Of a stretch of DNA of 64,000 nucleotides, positions 46,983 through 59,259 are shown in pieces. Where the stretch lies: contig NZ_FVZB01000005.1 of assembly GCF_900166655.1 (NCBI RefSeq), forward strand, positions 377,001 to 441,000, in the 5' to 3' direction. Every line of letters begins with the position of its first letter. Position 1 is the stretch's first letter. The position numbers and the translations under genes are program-made. The notes under the pieces are model-generated. The model ran no database searches and was not told the DNA's origin. It was given only the letters and a program-made list of their open reading frames with translations. The stretch is from Halobacillus hunanensis (lineage in GTDB: Bacteria > Bacillota > Bacilli > Bacillales > Halobacillaceae).

Positions 46983-47052
46983 GGAGCAACACGAATAGAA
47001 AGTGATCTATTAGTGTTTATTTTTGTGAAAGAGCCTTTATGAAATTGACTCA
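46983..47052 (+). repeat. dispersed repeat B, copy 2
   Basis: It matches 22064-22127 in the order GGAGCAACAC, AGTGATCTAT, TTTATTTTTGTG, TTATGAAATTGACTCA. The tiny frame beginning MKLT has 19 codons here and then diverges from the other copy. Confidence 0.65.
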
Positions 47053-47129
47053 AAGATATGAACTTTTCTGCTTAGCGAAGTTGACACTCATGTGTTAAGA
47101 TAGAAAAAATGAATCAGGGAGGCTCTTTA

Positions 47130-48875
47130 GTGAATGAACAACGCTTCCGTTGGCGGAATAGGCAGCTTCGAGAACATGTAGCTGTCGTGGAAGGAAAACT
47201 TGCGCCGACTAAACTAATCAAAAACACAACCTACTTAAATGTCTTCGTAAAGAAATGGATGACCGGTCATATTTGGATCTATGAAGATCGGATTATCTAT
47301 TCAGGTCCGGAGCTTCCCCCTCTGACGGATGGAACGGAAGTCATTGATGGTCAGGACAGTTATGTGGTCCCGGGCTATGTTGAACCACATGTCCATCCTT
47401 TTCAGTTATACAATCCTCACAGTTTAGCTGAGTATGCTGTAAGGACAGGAACCACAACCCTGATTAATGATAACTTGATGTGGCTTTTTTTAACGGACAA
47501 AAAGAAAGCGTTTTCCTTATTGGAAGACTGCGCTGAATTGTCCGCTTCTATATTTTGGTGGGCTCGCTTTGATTCACAATCCGTCCTTCAGGATGAGGAT
47601 CAAGAGAATTTCAATAGTCAGGTGTTATCCTGGCTCAATCATGATGCTGTGATACAAGGCGGGGAATTGACAGCTTGGCCTGATGTACTTCATGGCGGTG
47701 ATGATCAGATGCTTCATTGGATGCAGGAAGCGAAGCGGTCACGCAAGCCTTTAGAAGGCCATTTACCCGGAGCTTCATGGAAAACGTTAGTGAAAATGAA
47801 ACTGCTTGGACTTGATTCAGAGCATGAATCGATGACGGCAGATGAAGTAATAGAACGACTGACACACGGATATCAAGCGGGCCTGCGCTATTCATCGATC
47901 CGTCCGGATTTGCCGGAGATATTGCAAGGGCTTCTTGAAAAAGAGTTAACTAATTTTGATAAATTAATGTACACAACGGATGGAGCCACACCTGGCTTTT
48001 TAACGGATGGATTGATCAATGTTTGTATAAAGCTTGCCATTGAAGCAGGGGTGCCTGCTATTGAAGCTTACTTGATGGGATCCTATTATCCTGCTCGTCA
48101 CTTTGGCATAGAAAATCGGGTAGGCAGTCTTGGTCCAGGCCGCGTTGCCCACTTGAACTTTCTATCAGATCCAAATGATCCAACCCCCCATTCTGTATTA
48201 GCAAAAGGAGAATGGGTAAAACGTGATCATGAAGATGTAGCATCGGATTCAAAAGTGAGCTGGAAGAAAAATGGAATAGCCCCCCTCGAACTTGACTGGG
48301 AGCTGACGGATGATGATCTCCAATTTTCGATGCCAATTGGTATGGAAATGGTAAACGAGGTCATCATGAAGCCTTACGCCATCGATAGTGATGTGTCGGT
48401 AGACCGTCTGCCAACCGAATCGAAAGAGGCGTTTCTAACGCTGCTTGATCGTGAAGGAAAATGGCATGTCAATACACTGTTAAAAGGGTTTACAGATTCG
48501 CTGGGCGGTCTTGTGAGCTCCTATTCGAATACAGGTGACTTTATTTTAATAGGGAATTCAAGAGAGGACACAAAGTTAGCTTTTGACCGAATGAAAGAAT
48601 TAGGCGGCGGTATTGTCCTCGCTGACCAGGGGGAGATAGTCTATGAACTTCCACTTCCTCTTGGCGGGATGATGTCCGATCTATCGATGTCATCTTTAAT
48701 AGAGGAGGAGCATAGACTAAGAGAGCACCTTAACTTTTATGGATACGCCTTCGGGGATCCAGTGTATACGCTGCTCTTTCTATCAGCCATGCATCTTCCT
48801 TATATCAGAATTACTCCACAGGGAATCATGGACGTGAAAAAGAAAGAGGTACTCTATCCTGCGATGATGCGTTAA
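47130..48875 (+). CDS. yerA: adenine deaminase family protein (YerA)
   Basis: A 581-residue amidohydrolase like B. subtilis YerA. Metal motif VEPHVHPFQLYNP, then QGGELTAWP, EGHLPGAS and YTTDGATPGF. It may deaminate adenine to hypoxanthine, but YerA-type proteins are distinct from AdeC and the activity is not certain. The start is GTG 47130, behind GGGAGGCTCTTTA, giving the YerA-like N-terminus; ATG 47109 precedes that site. Confidence 0.88.
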   Translation: MNEQRFRWRNRQLREHVAVVEGKLAPTKLIKNTTYLNVFVKKWMTGHIWIYEDRIIYSGPELPPLTDGTEVIDGQDSYVVPGYVEPHVHPFQLYNPHSLAEYAVRTGTTTLINDNLMWLFLTDKKKAFSLLEDCAELSASIFWWARFDSQSVLQDEDQENFNSQVLSWLNHDAVIQGGELTAWPDVLHGGDDQMLHWMQEAKRSRKPLEGHLPGASWKTLVKMKLLGLDSEHESMTADEVIERLTHGYQAGLRYSSIRPDLPEILQGLLEKELTNFDKLMYTTDGATPGFLTDGLINVCIKLAIEAGVPAIEAYLMGSYYPARHFGIENRVGSLGPGRVAHLNFLSDPNDPTPHSVLAKGEWVKRDHEDVASDSKVSWKKNGIAPLELDWELTDDDLQFSMPIGMEMVNEVIMKPYAIDSDVSVDRLPTESKEAFLTLLDREGKWHVNTLLKGFTDSLGGLVSSYSNTGDFILIGNSREDTKLAFDRMKELGGGIVLADQGEIVYELPLPLGGMMSDLSMSSLIEEEHRLREHLNFYGYAFGDPVYTLLFLSAMHLPYIRITPQGIMDVKKKEVLYPAMMR

Positions 48876-48914
48876 AATAAAGAAGAATATACAGGTGCAA
48901 AGGGAAGGACGTTA

Positions 48915-49952
48915 ATGAAAAACATCGTATGGTTTATGGCGACAGCCGTATTTATGTTGATTCTGACTGCTTGTGCGAATCCAGCAGAAGATGAGAGTAA
49001 GCAGGAAAATCAAGACAAGAAGGAGAATTCTGTAGAGGAGACAGAACAATCAAAAGGGACGAGCTATGAGAACATTTATCCGTTGACCGGGGAACCAACT
49101 AATGATTCGGTGGACCATCGAGTACTTTCTGTAATGGTAAATAATCATACAGACGCTCGTCCTCAGACAGGATTAAGTCAAGCAGATATTGTATATGAGG
49201 TATTAGCGGAAGGACCGATCACACGATTTCTAGCTCTATTTCATAGTCAAACACCTGATGTCATTGGCCCGGTGAGAAGCGCACGTCCTTATTATTTTAA
49301 GTTAGCAGCGGGATATGATGCCCTGTACGTCTATCATGGTGCTGCATCTTTTATTAATGGAATGGTTCATGCAAGCGGGGTTGATTTTGCCAATGGTGCC
49401 CTATACGATAACGATGGGAAACTATTTAAGCGCTCCACAGATCGAGAGGCTCCTCACAATTCATATTTCTTAACTTCAGGGGTAGCAGATCTATTAGCGA
49501 ACAAGGGATATGAAACAACAAAAGAAGTAAAACCTCTGCCGTTTGCAGATAAACCGTCTAGTAAAGGAAACAATGCAAAGCAGGTTTCAGTAGTCTATGA
49601 CGAGAGAGAAACTGTGACGTATACGTATGATGCCGCCAGTGAGCAGTACAAACGTTCAAGTGATGGAGAACCTACTGTCGAGAAAGAAACGGGAGACCGT
49701 ATTACCGTGGATAATATCTTTATTGTCAAAACCGAGCACCAGGTAGTGGATGATGCTGGACGCCGTGAAATTGATTTAACGTCAGGCGGTGAAGGTTATT
49801 TAGTACAAAAAGGGCAAATTATTGAGGTGAAATGGGAGAACCGAAATGGTAGAATACTGCCTTATAAAGATGGAGAACTTGTCAGTTTCGTTCCAGGTCA
49901 AACATGGGTTAATATAGTTCCAGATCAATCAGGGATCGTGACTGCTGAATAA
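48915..49952 (+). CDS. yerB: DUF3048 lipoprotein (YerB)
   Basis: A 345-residue predicted lipoprotein with a signal peptide and lipobox ILTAC (C20), an acidic linker to about residue 50, and then a DUF3048 domain (NNHTDARPQTGLSQADIVYE, IGPVRSARPYY, SYFLTSGVADLL). Function unknown; order as in B. subtilis. The ATG follows GGAAGGACGTTA. Confidence 0.9.
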   Translation: MKNIVWFMATAVFMLILTACANPAEDESKQENQDKKENSVEETEQSKGTSYENIYPLTGEPTNDSVDHRVLSVMVNNHTDARPQTGLSQADIVYEVLAEGPITRFLALFHSQTPDVIGPVRSARPYYFKLAAGYDALYVYHGAASFINGMVHASGVDFANGALYDNDGKLFKRSTDREAPHNSYFLTSGVADLLANKGYETTKEVKPLPFADKPSSKGNNAKQVSVVYDERETVTYTYDAASEQYKRSSDGEPTVEKETGDRITVDNIFIVKTEHQVVDDAGRREIDLTSGGEGYLVQKGQIIEVKWENRNGRILPYKDGELVSFVPGQTWVNIVPDQSGIVTAE

Positions 49953-49968
49953 AAGGAGGGGTGTCATC

Positions 49969-50271
49969 GTGCAAATTGATAAACTACGCGGCAAAACACT
50001 AGATCAGCTTTTCGAAGCGATTCTATCGCTGAAAGATGTGGAGGAATGCTACGAATTCTTCGATGACTTAGCGACAATGAATGAAGTTCAGTCTTTAGCA
50101 CAGCGTCTGGAAGTAGCACGCATGCTAAGAGAAGGCTTTACGTATCATAAGATTGAAACGGAGACAGGTGCTTCAACAGCGACGATCTCACGTGTGAAAC
50201 GGTGTTTGAATTATGGAAACGACGCATATACGAAAGCGTTGGATCGCGTTCAGGGAAAACAAACTAAATAA
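49969..50271 (+). CDS. yerC: TrpR-like YerC/YecD family DNA-binding protein
   Basis: A 100-residue all-helical protein with the helix-turn-helix KIETETGASTATISRVKRCL. Very close to B. subtilis YerC. Its targets in this organism are unknown. The start is GTG, behind AGGAGGGGTG. It is followed by a terminator. Confidence 0.93.
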   Translation: MQIDKLRGKTLDQLFEAILSLKDVEECYEFFDDLATMNEVQSLAQRLEVARMLREGFTYHKIETETGASTATISRVKRCLNYGNDAYTKALDRVQGKQTK

Positions 50272-50282
50272 TGTAATGATAG

Positions 50283-50314
50283 AGGCTGTCCTTGTTAACG
50301 GGGCGGCCTTTTTT
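50283..50314 (+). terminator. Rho-independent terminator after yerC
   Basis: AGGCTGTCC and GGGCGGCCT pair with wobbles across TTGTTAACG, followed by TTTTTT. Confidence 0.8.
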
Positions 50315-50471
50315 GTATGGTATTTTAATAAAGGCTGGCTAGAAGAGTAGAAACATAACTATGAAAAAGGGTCAGATTTTTCCTCGATAATTACCGAATA
50401 TGAGTTCGTTCTGACAGGGAATCTTTGCTATAATATATGAATGGATAAAAGGTTATGGAGGAATTTGTGCG

Positions 50472-51158
50472 GTGTACAATAACGTGAAAGAATGGAACCA
50501 TGTTTTTAAACTAGATCCGAATAAACAGCTTTCTGACAGCGATCTTAACTTGATAGGAAAATCGGGAACGGATGCCGTTATTATAGGGGGAACCGATGGT
50601 GTTACCTATGAGAATGTGACGGCTTTGCTCATGAGAATGCAAGCCTATAAGCTGCCATGTCTGCTTGAGGTGTCAGCACTTGAGGCGATTTCTCCGGAGT
50701 TTGATAGCTACTTGATTCCGATGGTGATGAACAGTCGAGAGAAACGCTATATGCTTGATGTACAGCATGAAGCCGTGAAGCAATACGGTGACTTTATTGA
50801 ATGGAAGGACATGCTTGTCGAAGGGTATTGCGTGATGAATGAACAGGCGAAGGTTTTTCAGGCAGCTAACTGTACGCTTCCGGATCAAGAAGATGTGATT
50901 GCTTATGCGCGGATGGCTGAACACATGTTTCACCTGCCGATTTTTTATTTGGAATACAGTGGACAGTTTGGTGATGTGAACCTAGTACGCGAGGTTGCAG
51001 AGCAGCTTGATCAGACGCTGCTATTTTATGGCGGAGGAGTCCGTTCTGCAGCTGATGCACGACAAATGAAACCATACGCTGACGTGCTTGTCGTTGGTGA
51101 TATTATATATGAAAATATTCAAGCCGCCCTTGAAACGGTACAGGCTTGTACAGAATAA
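50472..51158 (+). CDS. pcrB: heptaprenylglyceryl phosphate synthase
   Basis: A 228-residue TIM-barrel enzyme that joins heptaprenyl diphosphate to glycerol-1-phosphate, a bacterial version of the archaeal lipid enzyme. SGTDAVIIGGTDGVT, IFYLEYSGQFGD and LLFYGGGVRSAADARQM mark the phosphate-binding parts. The start is GTG, about ten bases after ATGGAGGA. First gene of pcrB-pcrA-ligA-camS. Confidence 0.92.
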   Translation: MYNNVKEWNHVFKLDPNKQLSDSDLNLIGKSGTDAVIIGGTDGVTYENVTALLMRMQAYKLPCLLEVSALEAISPEFDSYLIPMVMNSREKRYMLDVQHEAVKQYGDFIEWKDMLVEGYCVMNEQAKVFQAANCTLPDQEDVIAYARMAEHMFHLPIFYLEYSGQFGDVNLVREVAEQLDQTLLFYGGGVRSAADARQMKPYADVLVVGDIIYENIQAALETVQACTE

Positions 51159-51221
51159 AAAGACGGGTTTTTGTCAGATGTCTCTTTTCATGCTTAACAA
51201 TTTAGAAAGGTTGGTGTCCAC

Positions 51222-53456
51222 ATGACGCAAGCAATGAATCCCTTACTTAAAGGATTGAATGAACAGCAACGAAATGCGGTGACTCACACCGAGGGACCAC
51301 TGCTGATTATGGCCGGAGCCGGAAGTGGAAAAACACGAGTTTTAACCCATCGTATCGCATACTTACTGAGTGAGAAGGATGTTTCTCCTCGCAATGTATT
51401 GGCGATTACGTTTACCAATAAAGCTGCACGCGAGATGAAAGAACGAGTCGAGGCATTAGTGGGACCTGAAGGTGAAAAAATCTGGATGTCCACGTTTCAC
51501 TCGATGTGTGTCCGAATTTTAAGGAGAGATATTGATCGAATCGGGTATGACCGGAATTTTTCAATCCTCGATTCGAGTGACCAGCTCTCCGTGATCAAAC
51601 AGGTGTTGAAGGAACTGAACCTTGATCCTAAAAAGTGGGATCCGCGAGCAATGCTTGGGGCAATCAGTAATGCCAAAAATGAATTACTGACACCCGAAGA
51701 TTACACTCGTGAAGCAGCGAGTATTCATGAAGAAAAAATTGCCGAAGTGTACACTGGCTACCAGAAGAAGCTGCGTAAGAATCAATCACTCGACTTTGAT
51801 GACTTAATTATGCAGACATTGAACCTGTTTGATCGTCTTCCTGAGGTGCTCGAGTATTATCAGCGTCGCTTTCAATATATTCATGTTGATGAGTATCAGG
51901 ATACCAACCATGCCCAATACCAGCTTGTAACCCATCTATCCAGCCGTTATCAGAATTTATGTGTAGTCGGGGATTCTGACCAGTCGATTTATCGCTGGCG
52001 AGGTGCCGATATTAAAAACATTCTTTCATTTGAAAAAGATTACCCAAGTGCACGAACCATTATGCTTGAACAAAATTATCGCTCAACAGAACTTATTTTG
52101 AATGCGGCAAACAATGTGATTGACAATAACAGTGGACGTAAAGCGAAGAATCTCTGGACAGATAACACGGGCGGGAACAAGATTCTGTATCATGAGGCAG
52201 GCACAGAGCGCGAAGAAGGATTATTTGTGGCCGACAATATTGAAGATCTAGTTCGCAGCGGCCGCTTCCAGTACAAGGATATTTCCATCTTGTACCGAAC
52301 GAATGCTCAGTCCCGTACGATTGAAGAAACCTTCGTAAAAGCAGGGATCCCTTACCAAATGATTGGCGGCACGAAGTTCTATGACCGTAAAGAAATTAAG
52401 GACTTGCTTGCCTATTTACGTTTGATTTCTAACCCAAATGATGATTTGAGCTATCACCGAGTCGTGAATGAACCAAAACGGGGAGTGGGGAAGACAAGTC
52501 TTGAAAAACTGCAAAGCTATGCAGCAGATCACGATATTTCTCTATACGAAGCTTCAGCAGAAATCGACTTTGTCGGCGTTAGTGCGAAAGCAGCTAAATC
52601 AATTATGAACTTCTATACGATGATTCGAAACTGGACACAACAGCAAGAATTTTTATCTGCAACCGACATGGTCCAAGAAGTCATTGATAAGACAGGCTAT
52701 GAAGAGATGCTTCAAAATGAGAAAAGTCTCGAAGCTCAAAGCCGTTTAGAGAACATTGAGGAATTCAAATCGGTCACGAAAAATTTTGAAGAAAACAGTG
52801 AAGACAAGACGCTCGTAGCCTTCTTGACAGATCTTGCTCTGATTGCTGATATTGACCAAATGAACGAAGACCCGACGAGTGATGATACGGTAACGTTGAT
52901 GACACTTCATTCTGCAAAAGGCCTGGAATTTCCGGTTGTTTTTCTAATCGGAATGGAGGAGAATGTCTTTCCACACACTCGATCTCTCATGGACGATGAA
53001 GAGATGGAAGAAGAGCGGCGTCTCGCGTATGTAGGAATTACGCGTGCAGAACGCCAGCTGTTTATGACCCATGCTAAAATGCGCACACTATATGGTAGAA
53101 CCAACATGAATCCAATCAGTCGTTTTATTAATGAAATACCGGAGGATCTCGTAGATGGAAAAGAAGAACGGGAAGAATTGCCCTTTTTCAATAACAGACG
53201 GGAGTCAACAGCTTTTTCTTCCCAGACACCTCAACAAGCACCGAAACGGGCAGCGAAAAAGGTGGAAAAAGGTTCTTCAGGCGGTGAAAAAATTGCCTGG
53301 AAGCCAGGGGAAAAAGCGAGCCACAAGAAATGGGGAGAAGGGACTGTCGTTAAAGTCCAAGGAGAAGGTGACGCCATGGAACTTGATATTGCCTTCCCAG
53401 CCCCAACAGGAATTAAGCGTCTTCTGGCTCGATTTGCACCGATAACGAAAGCGTAA
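51222..53456 (+). CDS. pcrA: ATP-dependent DNA helicase PcrA
   Basis: A 744-residue UvrD-family 3'-5' helicase for repair and plasmid replication. Walker A AGAGSGKT at residues 31-38, motif [16 protein letters not shown], and [15 protein letters not shown] basic linker and a C-terminal Tudor-like segment ([20 protein letters not shown]) complete it. The ATG follows GAAAGGTTGGTGTCCAC. Confidence 0.97.
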   Translation: MTQAMNPLLKGLNEQQRNAVTHTEGPLLIMAGAGSGKTRVLTHRIAYLLSEKDVSPRNVLAITFTNKAAREMKERVEALVGPEGEKIWMSTFHSMCVRILRRDIDRIGYDRNFSILDSSDQLSVIKQVLKELNLDPKKWDPRAMLGAISNAKNELLTPEDYTREAASIHEEKIAEVYTGYQKKLRKNQSLDFDDLIMQTLNLFDRLPEVLEYYQRRFQYIHVDEYQDTNHAQYQLVTHLSSRYQNLCVVGDSDQSIYRWRGADIKNILSFEKDYPSARTIMLEQNYRSTELILNAANNVIDNNSGRKAKNLWTDNTGGNKILYHEAGTEREEGLFVADNIEDLVRSGRFQYKDISILYRTNAQSRTIEETFVKAGIPYQMIGGTKFYDRKEIKDLLAYLRLISNPNDDLSYHRVVNEPKRGVGKTSLEKLQSYAADHDISLYEASAEIDFVGVSAKAAKSIMNFYTMIRNWTQQQEFLSATDMVQEVIDKTGYEEMLQNEKSLEAQSRLENIEEFKSVTKNFEENSEDKTLVAFLTDLALIADIDQMNEDPTSDDTVTLMTLHSAKGLEFPVVFLIGMEENVFPHTRSLMDDEEMEEERRLAYVGITRAERQLFMTHAKMRTLYGRTNMNPISRFINEIPEDLVDGKEEREELPFFNNRRESTAFSSQTPQQAPKRAAKKVEKGSSGGEKIAWKPGEKASHKKWGEGTVVKVQGEGDAMELDIAFPAPTGIKRLLARFAPITKA

Positions 53457-55472
<2,016 letters not shown>

Positions 55473-55534
55473 GAGGAGTAGTTTTAAAAATTACTGGTGA
55501 TTTCTTGAACTTCTCCTAATAGGGAGTGGAATAA

Positions 55535-56680
55535 ATGAAGAAGCTGCACATGCTTTTACTTAGTAGCTTGCTTCTTGTAAGCGCATGTACACCTGTTTAC
55601 GATAATGCGGATGAAGTGGTTCGTGAAACAGGAAATAATAATAGCGATCAGTCAGCCATCATACCTAACTATAGTCTTTCCGACCAGACCTATCGGATGA
55701 TATTGACAGAAGACAGTGCGAAAGTTTCTTCTGCTCCTGGTGTAACGACCAATCAGATGGATAATCGGTTAGATATTGCAGCATTTGAAAATGGCCTGCG
55801 CCGTCATTCAAAAGAATATTACAATCCTGAGAAATATTACTTTCAGCCAGGCCAGACCCTAACTGATTCAGAGCTGTTAAGCTGGCTGTCGCGCAAGTCG
55901 GAGGATAACCCTGAAGGATTGAATCCAGAGCTAAATGAAGATAAAGCATCTGAAAAAGATTTTCGCAGCAACCCTCGTTACATTTCAAATATTATCGAAC
56001 AGGATTATCTCGTTCGAAAGGAAGATAATGTGGTGGAAGTAGCGGGCGTTACAATTGGAATATCCATGCGGACAGTGTACAATTTTACTGCAGATGGGCG
56101 AGAGTACTCAGAAAATCTATCAACTGAAAAATTATTAGCAAAAGGGAAAGAATACGCTAATATTATTCTGAAGCGACTTCGTAAGAAAGAAACGCTTCAA
56201 GGAGTTCCGATCGTATTTGCGATTTTTGAAGAAGAGCGCGATAACGCAAAAACTGCCGGGAATTTTATAAGCAAGACATACGTGGAAGCCTCGGAAAATT
56301 CGATAGGTGATTGGAAGTCAATACAAGAGAATTATGTCCTTTTCCCTTCAGATGAAGCAGAAGAGAACTACTTCGATCATGCTAAGTTGTTCTCTGATTT
56401 CCGGGTTCAGGTATCGGATTATTTCCCGAATTTCGTAGGTATGATTGCTAATGGGTTTTATATTAATGAAGAGCTCAAAAAGGTGGAAATTGACATTCCG
56501 ATTCAATTCCGCTCACAGTCCGAAGTTGTAGGTTTTACTCAATACATCTATAGTCTCGTGATGGAAATGTTTGAAGATCATTACACTGTTCAGGTTAGGA
56601 TTAACAGTATGGATCAACAGGAAAGTCTCATCGTTAAAGAACCCGGGAACGATAAACCATATGTTTATATTTATGACTAA
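55535..56680 (+). CDS. camS: CamS family lipoprotein
   Basis: A 381-residue predicted lipoprotein (YerH/CamS) with lipobox LVSAC (C18). In enterococci and staphylococci the signal peptide of this family is the source of a sex-pheromone-like peptide; here the segment before the Cys is LLLVSA-like. The body (NRLDIAAFENGLRRHSKEYY, PIVFAIFEEE) is typical. The ATG lies behind a weak GGGAGTGGA. A terminator follows. Confidence 0.92.
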   Translation: MKKLHMLLLSSLLLVSACTPVYDNADEVVRETGNNNSDQSAIIPNYSLSDQTYRMILTEDSAKVSSAPGVTTNQMDNRLDIAAFENGLRRHSKEYYNPEKYYFQPGQTLTDSELLSWLSRKSEDNPEGLNPELNEDKASEKDFRSNPRYISNIIEQDYLVRKEDNVVEVAGVTIGISMRTVYNFTADGREYSENLSTEKLLAKGKEYANIILKRLRKKETLQGVPIVFAIFEEERDNAKTAGNFISKTYVEASENSIGDWKSIQENYVLFPSDEAEENYFDHAKLFSDFRVQVSDYFPNFVGMIANGFYINEELKKVEIDIPIQFRSQSEVVGFTQYIYSLVMEMFEDHYTVQVRINSMDQQESLIVKEPGNDKPYVYIYD

Positions 56681-56685
56681 AGATT

Positions 56686-56727
56686 AGTGGGTAAGGTCAT
56701 CAACGGATGATTTTACCCACTATTTTT
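56686..56727 (+). terminator. Rho-independent terminator of camS
   Basis: AGTGGGTAA (56686-56694) and TTACCCACT (56713-56721), with TCATC/GATGA further in, are followed by ATTTTTC. Confidence 0.88.
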
Positions 56728-56840
56728 CTTTTTAGAGTTATAGTGAGAAGTGAAAGAAAGCTCGACAAGGCTCTAGGATTTTGAATTGCTTGGGTATAAC
56801 TAAATCTTTTAAGTGCTAAGACGAACGATATGCAGTTAAT

Positions 56841-57020
56841 GCGGAGAAAATATACGGAGACTTCTGCGGGAGGAAAGGCCTAGGTGAGACCTCGAAGTGC
56901 TTCAGCACAAGAAGGCTGTAATAACAAGGAAGTTCGGTTAAAACCGGCACGTCCTATGCCAACACCGAACGACCCCACTACGCGCAAGGGCCGCGCGAAG
57001 CAAAGTATATTTTCGTAGCG
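56841..57020 (+). repeat. dispersed element with inverted ends, copy carrying an insert
   Basis: The ends are GCGGAGAAAATATAC and GTATATTTTCGTAGCG, as at 46.7 kb. The copy is 63 bases longer because of an inner segment with TTCGGTTAAAACCGGCACGT and CCTATGCCAACACCGAAC. That segment is itself close to an inverted repeat and is also present at 21.9 kb. The gap 56.7-57.24 kb holds no gene. Confidence 0.8.
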
Positions 57021-57162
57021 GTTTAAATGCACAGTTCTGATTTTCATCTGCTAAAACACTTTTGTCCCAGCCTCTCCTTTTTCGCTAAAATATGTTGTGA
57101 AATACCGGCATTGAGGAAGGATATAGTTTGAAGTTAATAAGTAGTTACGATAAAATAATTTT

Positions 57163-57176
57163 TGGAAGCGCTTAAA
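57163..57176 (+). promoter_or_regulatory. pruA: possible CcpA (cre) site before the P5C dehydrogenase gene
   Basis: TGGAAGCGCTTAAA fits 12 of 14 positions of the cre consensus TGWAANCGNTNWCA. It lies about 70 bases before the start codon, so catabolite repression is possible. Confidence 0.4.
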
Positions 57177-57242
57177 TTGGTAATTTTCAAACAATTTATA
57201 CAGCTTCAAACCCCATAACTCATTACAGGAGGTTGTTTTAGC

Positions 57243-58793
57243 ATGGTCGTACCATACAAACATGAACCATTTACTGATTTTAGCATGGATGAGAATCGTA
57301 AAGCACTGGAGGCTGAAATAAAAAGTATTGAAGCTGAACTAGGCAAGGATTACCCTCTAATTATTGGTGGAGAACGCATTATGACAGACAACAAAATTGA
57401 AGTTGTCAATCCTGCCAATAAGAAAGAAGTTATTGGTTATGTTTCAAAAGCGAATCAGGATCTCGCTGAAAAAGCTCACAAAATTGCAGATGAGACTTTT
57501 CAATGGTGGCGCAAGACGAAGGCGCAATTCCGTGCGGATATTTTGTTCCGTGCAGCGGCCATTGTTCGCCGCCGTAAACATGAATTTACGGCCCATCTTG
57601 TAAAAGAAGGCGGAAAGCCATGGAAAGAAGCAGATGCTGATACAGCGGAAGCGATCGACTTTATGGAATATTATGGGCGTCAAATGCTTGAAATCGATAA
57701 AGGAGTAGAGATAAACTCCCGTCCTATTGAAAACAACCGTTTCCATTATATTTCCCTGGGAGTCGGGGTCGTGATTTCACCATGGAACTTCCTGTTTGCC
57801 ATTATGGCAGGGACTACAGTGGCTTCGATGGTATCAGGAAATACAGTATTGCTTAAACCAGCGAGCTCCACTCCAATTATTGCTTATAAAATGATGGAAG
57901 TGCTTGAAGAAGCAGGTCTTCCTGCTGGTGTTATCAACTATATTCCTGGCAGCGGAAAAGAAGTAGGAGATTACCTCGTTGATCATCCGCGCACACGTTT
58001 TGTCAGTTTTACAGGTTCACGCGAAGTAGGGACAAGAATTTTCGAACGAGCTGCCAAAGTCCAGCCAGGTCAAAAGTGGCTGAAACGTACGATTATCGAA
58101 ATGGGTGGGAAAGATACCATTGTCGTGGATAAAGAATCTGATTTAGAACTGGCTGCTGAAGCGATTACGTATTCTGCTTTTGGATTCTCGGGACAGAAAT
58201 GCTCGGCCTGTTCACGAGTAGTGGCTCACGAAGACATATATGAGGAACTTCTAGATAAAGTGGTTAGCAAGACGAAAGAATCGATTACTTACGGTGATCC
58301 TGCAGCTCATGACACTTACATGGGGCCGGTTATTGACCAAGCTGCTTACGACAAGATCTTAAGCTACATCGATATTGGAAAAGAAGAAGGAAAACTGCTA
58401 GCTGGAGGTAAGGGAAGTGACAGTAAGGGCTGGTTTATTGAACCGACTGTTTTTGGCGATTTAGAACCCGATGCAAGAATTATGCAAGAAGAAATATTCG
58501 GACCAGTCGTTGGCTTTACAAAAGCGAAATCTTTTGATGAAGCGATTGATATCGCCAACAATACTGATTATGGTTTGACCGGTGCAGTCATTTCAAACAA
58601 TCGTTCACACATTGAACAAGCCCGTGAAGACTTCCAGGTCGGTAACTTGTACTTTAACCGCGGCTGTACAGCGGCTATCGTCGGGTACCATCCGTTTGGA
58701 GGATTCAACATGTCGGGTACGGACTCTAAAGCTGGCGGACCAGACTATCTGATTCATCACATGCAAGGCAAGACAACTTCTGAAATGCTGTAA
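57243..58793 (+). CDS. pruA: L-glutamate gamma-semialdehyde (P5C) dehydrogenase
   Basis: A 516-residue aldehyde dehydrogenase of the RocA/PutC type that oxidises glutamate semialdehyde to glutamate in proline and arginine breakdown. [20 protein letters not shown], the active-site Glu in IEMGGKD, and the catalytic Cys in [12 protein letters not shown] are present. The ATG follows ACAGGAGGTTGTTTTAGC. The nearby putP supports proline use, although no proline dehydrogenase is in the window. Confidence 0.92.
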   Translation: MVVPYKHEPFTDFSMDENRKALEAEIKSIEAELGKDYPLIIGGERIMTDNKIEVVNPANKKEVIGYVSKANQDLAEKAHKIADETFQWWRKTKAQFRADILFRAAAIVRRRKHEFTAHLVKEGGKPWKEADADTAEAIDFMEYYGRQMLEIDKGVEINSRPIENNRFHYISLGVGVVISPWNFLFAIMAGTTVASMVSGNTVLLKPASSTPIIAYKMMEVLEEAGLPAGVINYIPGSGKEVGDYLVDHPRTRFVSFTGSREVGTRIFERAAKVQPGQKWLKRTIIEMGGKDTIVVDKESDLELAAEAITYSAFGFSGQKCSACSRVVAHEDIYEELLDKVVSKTKESITYGDPAAHDTYMGPVIDQAAYDKILSYIDIGKEEGKLLAGGKGSDSKGWFIEPTVFGDLEPDARIMQEEIFGPVVGFTKAKSFDEAIDIANNTDYGLTGAVISNNRSHIEQAREDFQVGNLYFNRGCTAAIVGYHPFGGFNMSGTDSKAGGPDYLIHHMQGKTTSEML

Positions 58794-58807
58794 TTAACAT
58801 GAGTAAG

Positions 58808-58847
58808 AGAACCTCTTTCCTTACATTGACGGAAAGAGGTTCTTTTG
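58808..58847 (+). terminator. Rho-independent terminator of the P5C dehydrogenase gene
   Basis: AGAACCTCTTTCC and GGAAAGAGGTTCT form a perfect 13-bp stem, followed by TTT. Confidence 0.92.
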
Positions 58848-58994
58848 AATGGAATTTAAGTGTGCTTTAAATTTATTTATAGTAATTTTTATTTATGAAA
58901 TTTGATGTATAGATATTGTTCGTGAGTATCGAATATCCATATACAATTAACAAATCTGCATAAAAATACAAAATAGGCTAAATAACCTAACTTT
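58848..58994. other. AT-rich stretch before the putP promoter
   Basis: No gene, hairpin or shared repeat recognised. Confidence 0.35.
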
Positions 58995-59023
58995 TTGCAA
59001 TGTTTCAATTAATGTACTATGAT
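58995..59023 (+). promoter_or_regulatory. putP: sigma-A-type promoter of the putP unit
   Basis: TTGCAA (58995-59000), 17-nt spacer, TATGAT (59018-59023). It is about 100 bases before the small membrane peptide gene that precedes putP. Confidence 0.65.
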
Positions 59024-59124
59024 ATAGTAGTACCTATGTTTGACTTTTTCTGCTTCTGTGACTTTGGGACCAGAAATGTTTTTTGCATAGGAGTGCATAA
59101 AATTTGGGAAGCGGAGGTGAGATC

Positions 59125-59253
59125 GTGGTTGAACTATTATCAATTGCAGCTCAATATTCTATTGCCGGACCAACGTGGTTTTGGTTATTTGTACCAATGC
59201 CAATCTTAATTATTCTATCAATTATTACACTATTTACTAAAAGGAGCGAATAA
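59125..59253 (+). CDS. 42-residue membrane peptide encoded just before putP
   Basis: GTG start five bases after GGAGGTG. The peptide reads MVELLSIAAQYSIAGPTWFW and continues through one hydrophobic segment (LFVPMPILIILSIITLF) to a KRSE tail. It ends six bases before the putP ATG, and the putP ribosome site (AAAAGGAGC) lies in its last codons. I suspect an accessory subunit of the symporter, as known for some sodium:solute symporters, but cannot name a family with certainty. Confidence 0.7.
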   Translation: MVELLSIAAQYSIAGPTWFWLFVPMPILIILSIITLFTKRSE

Positions 59254-59259
59254 TAAAAC

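Noticed and set aside
57163-57176. sigma-54 (SigL) promoter before the P5C dehydrogenase gene, as in B. subtilis rocA
   Set aside because: I found no GG-N10-GC pair at the right place; only a possible cre site is visible.
59000-59209. 69-codon plus-strand ORF overlapping the putP leader
   Set aside because: It starts without a ribosome site inside the promoter and covers the better-supported 42-codon frame in another frame.
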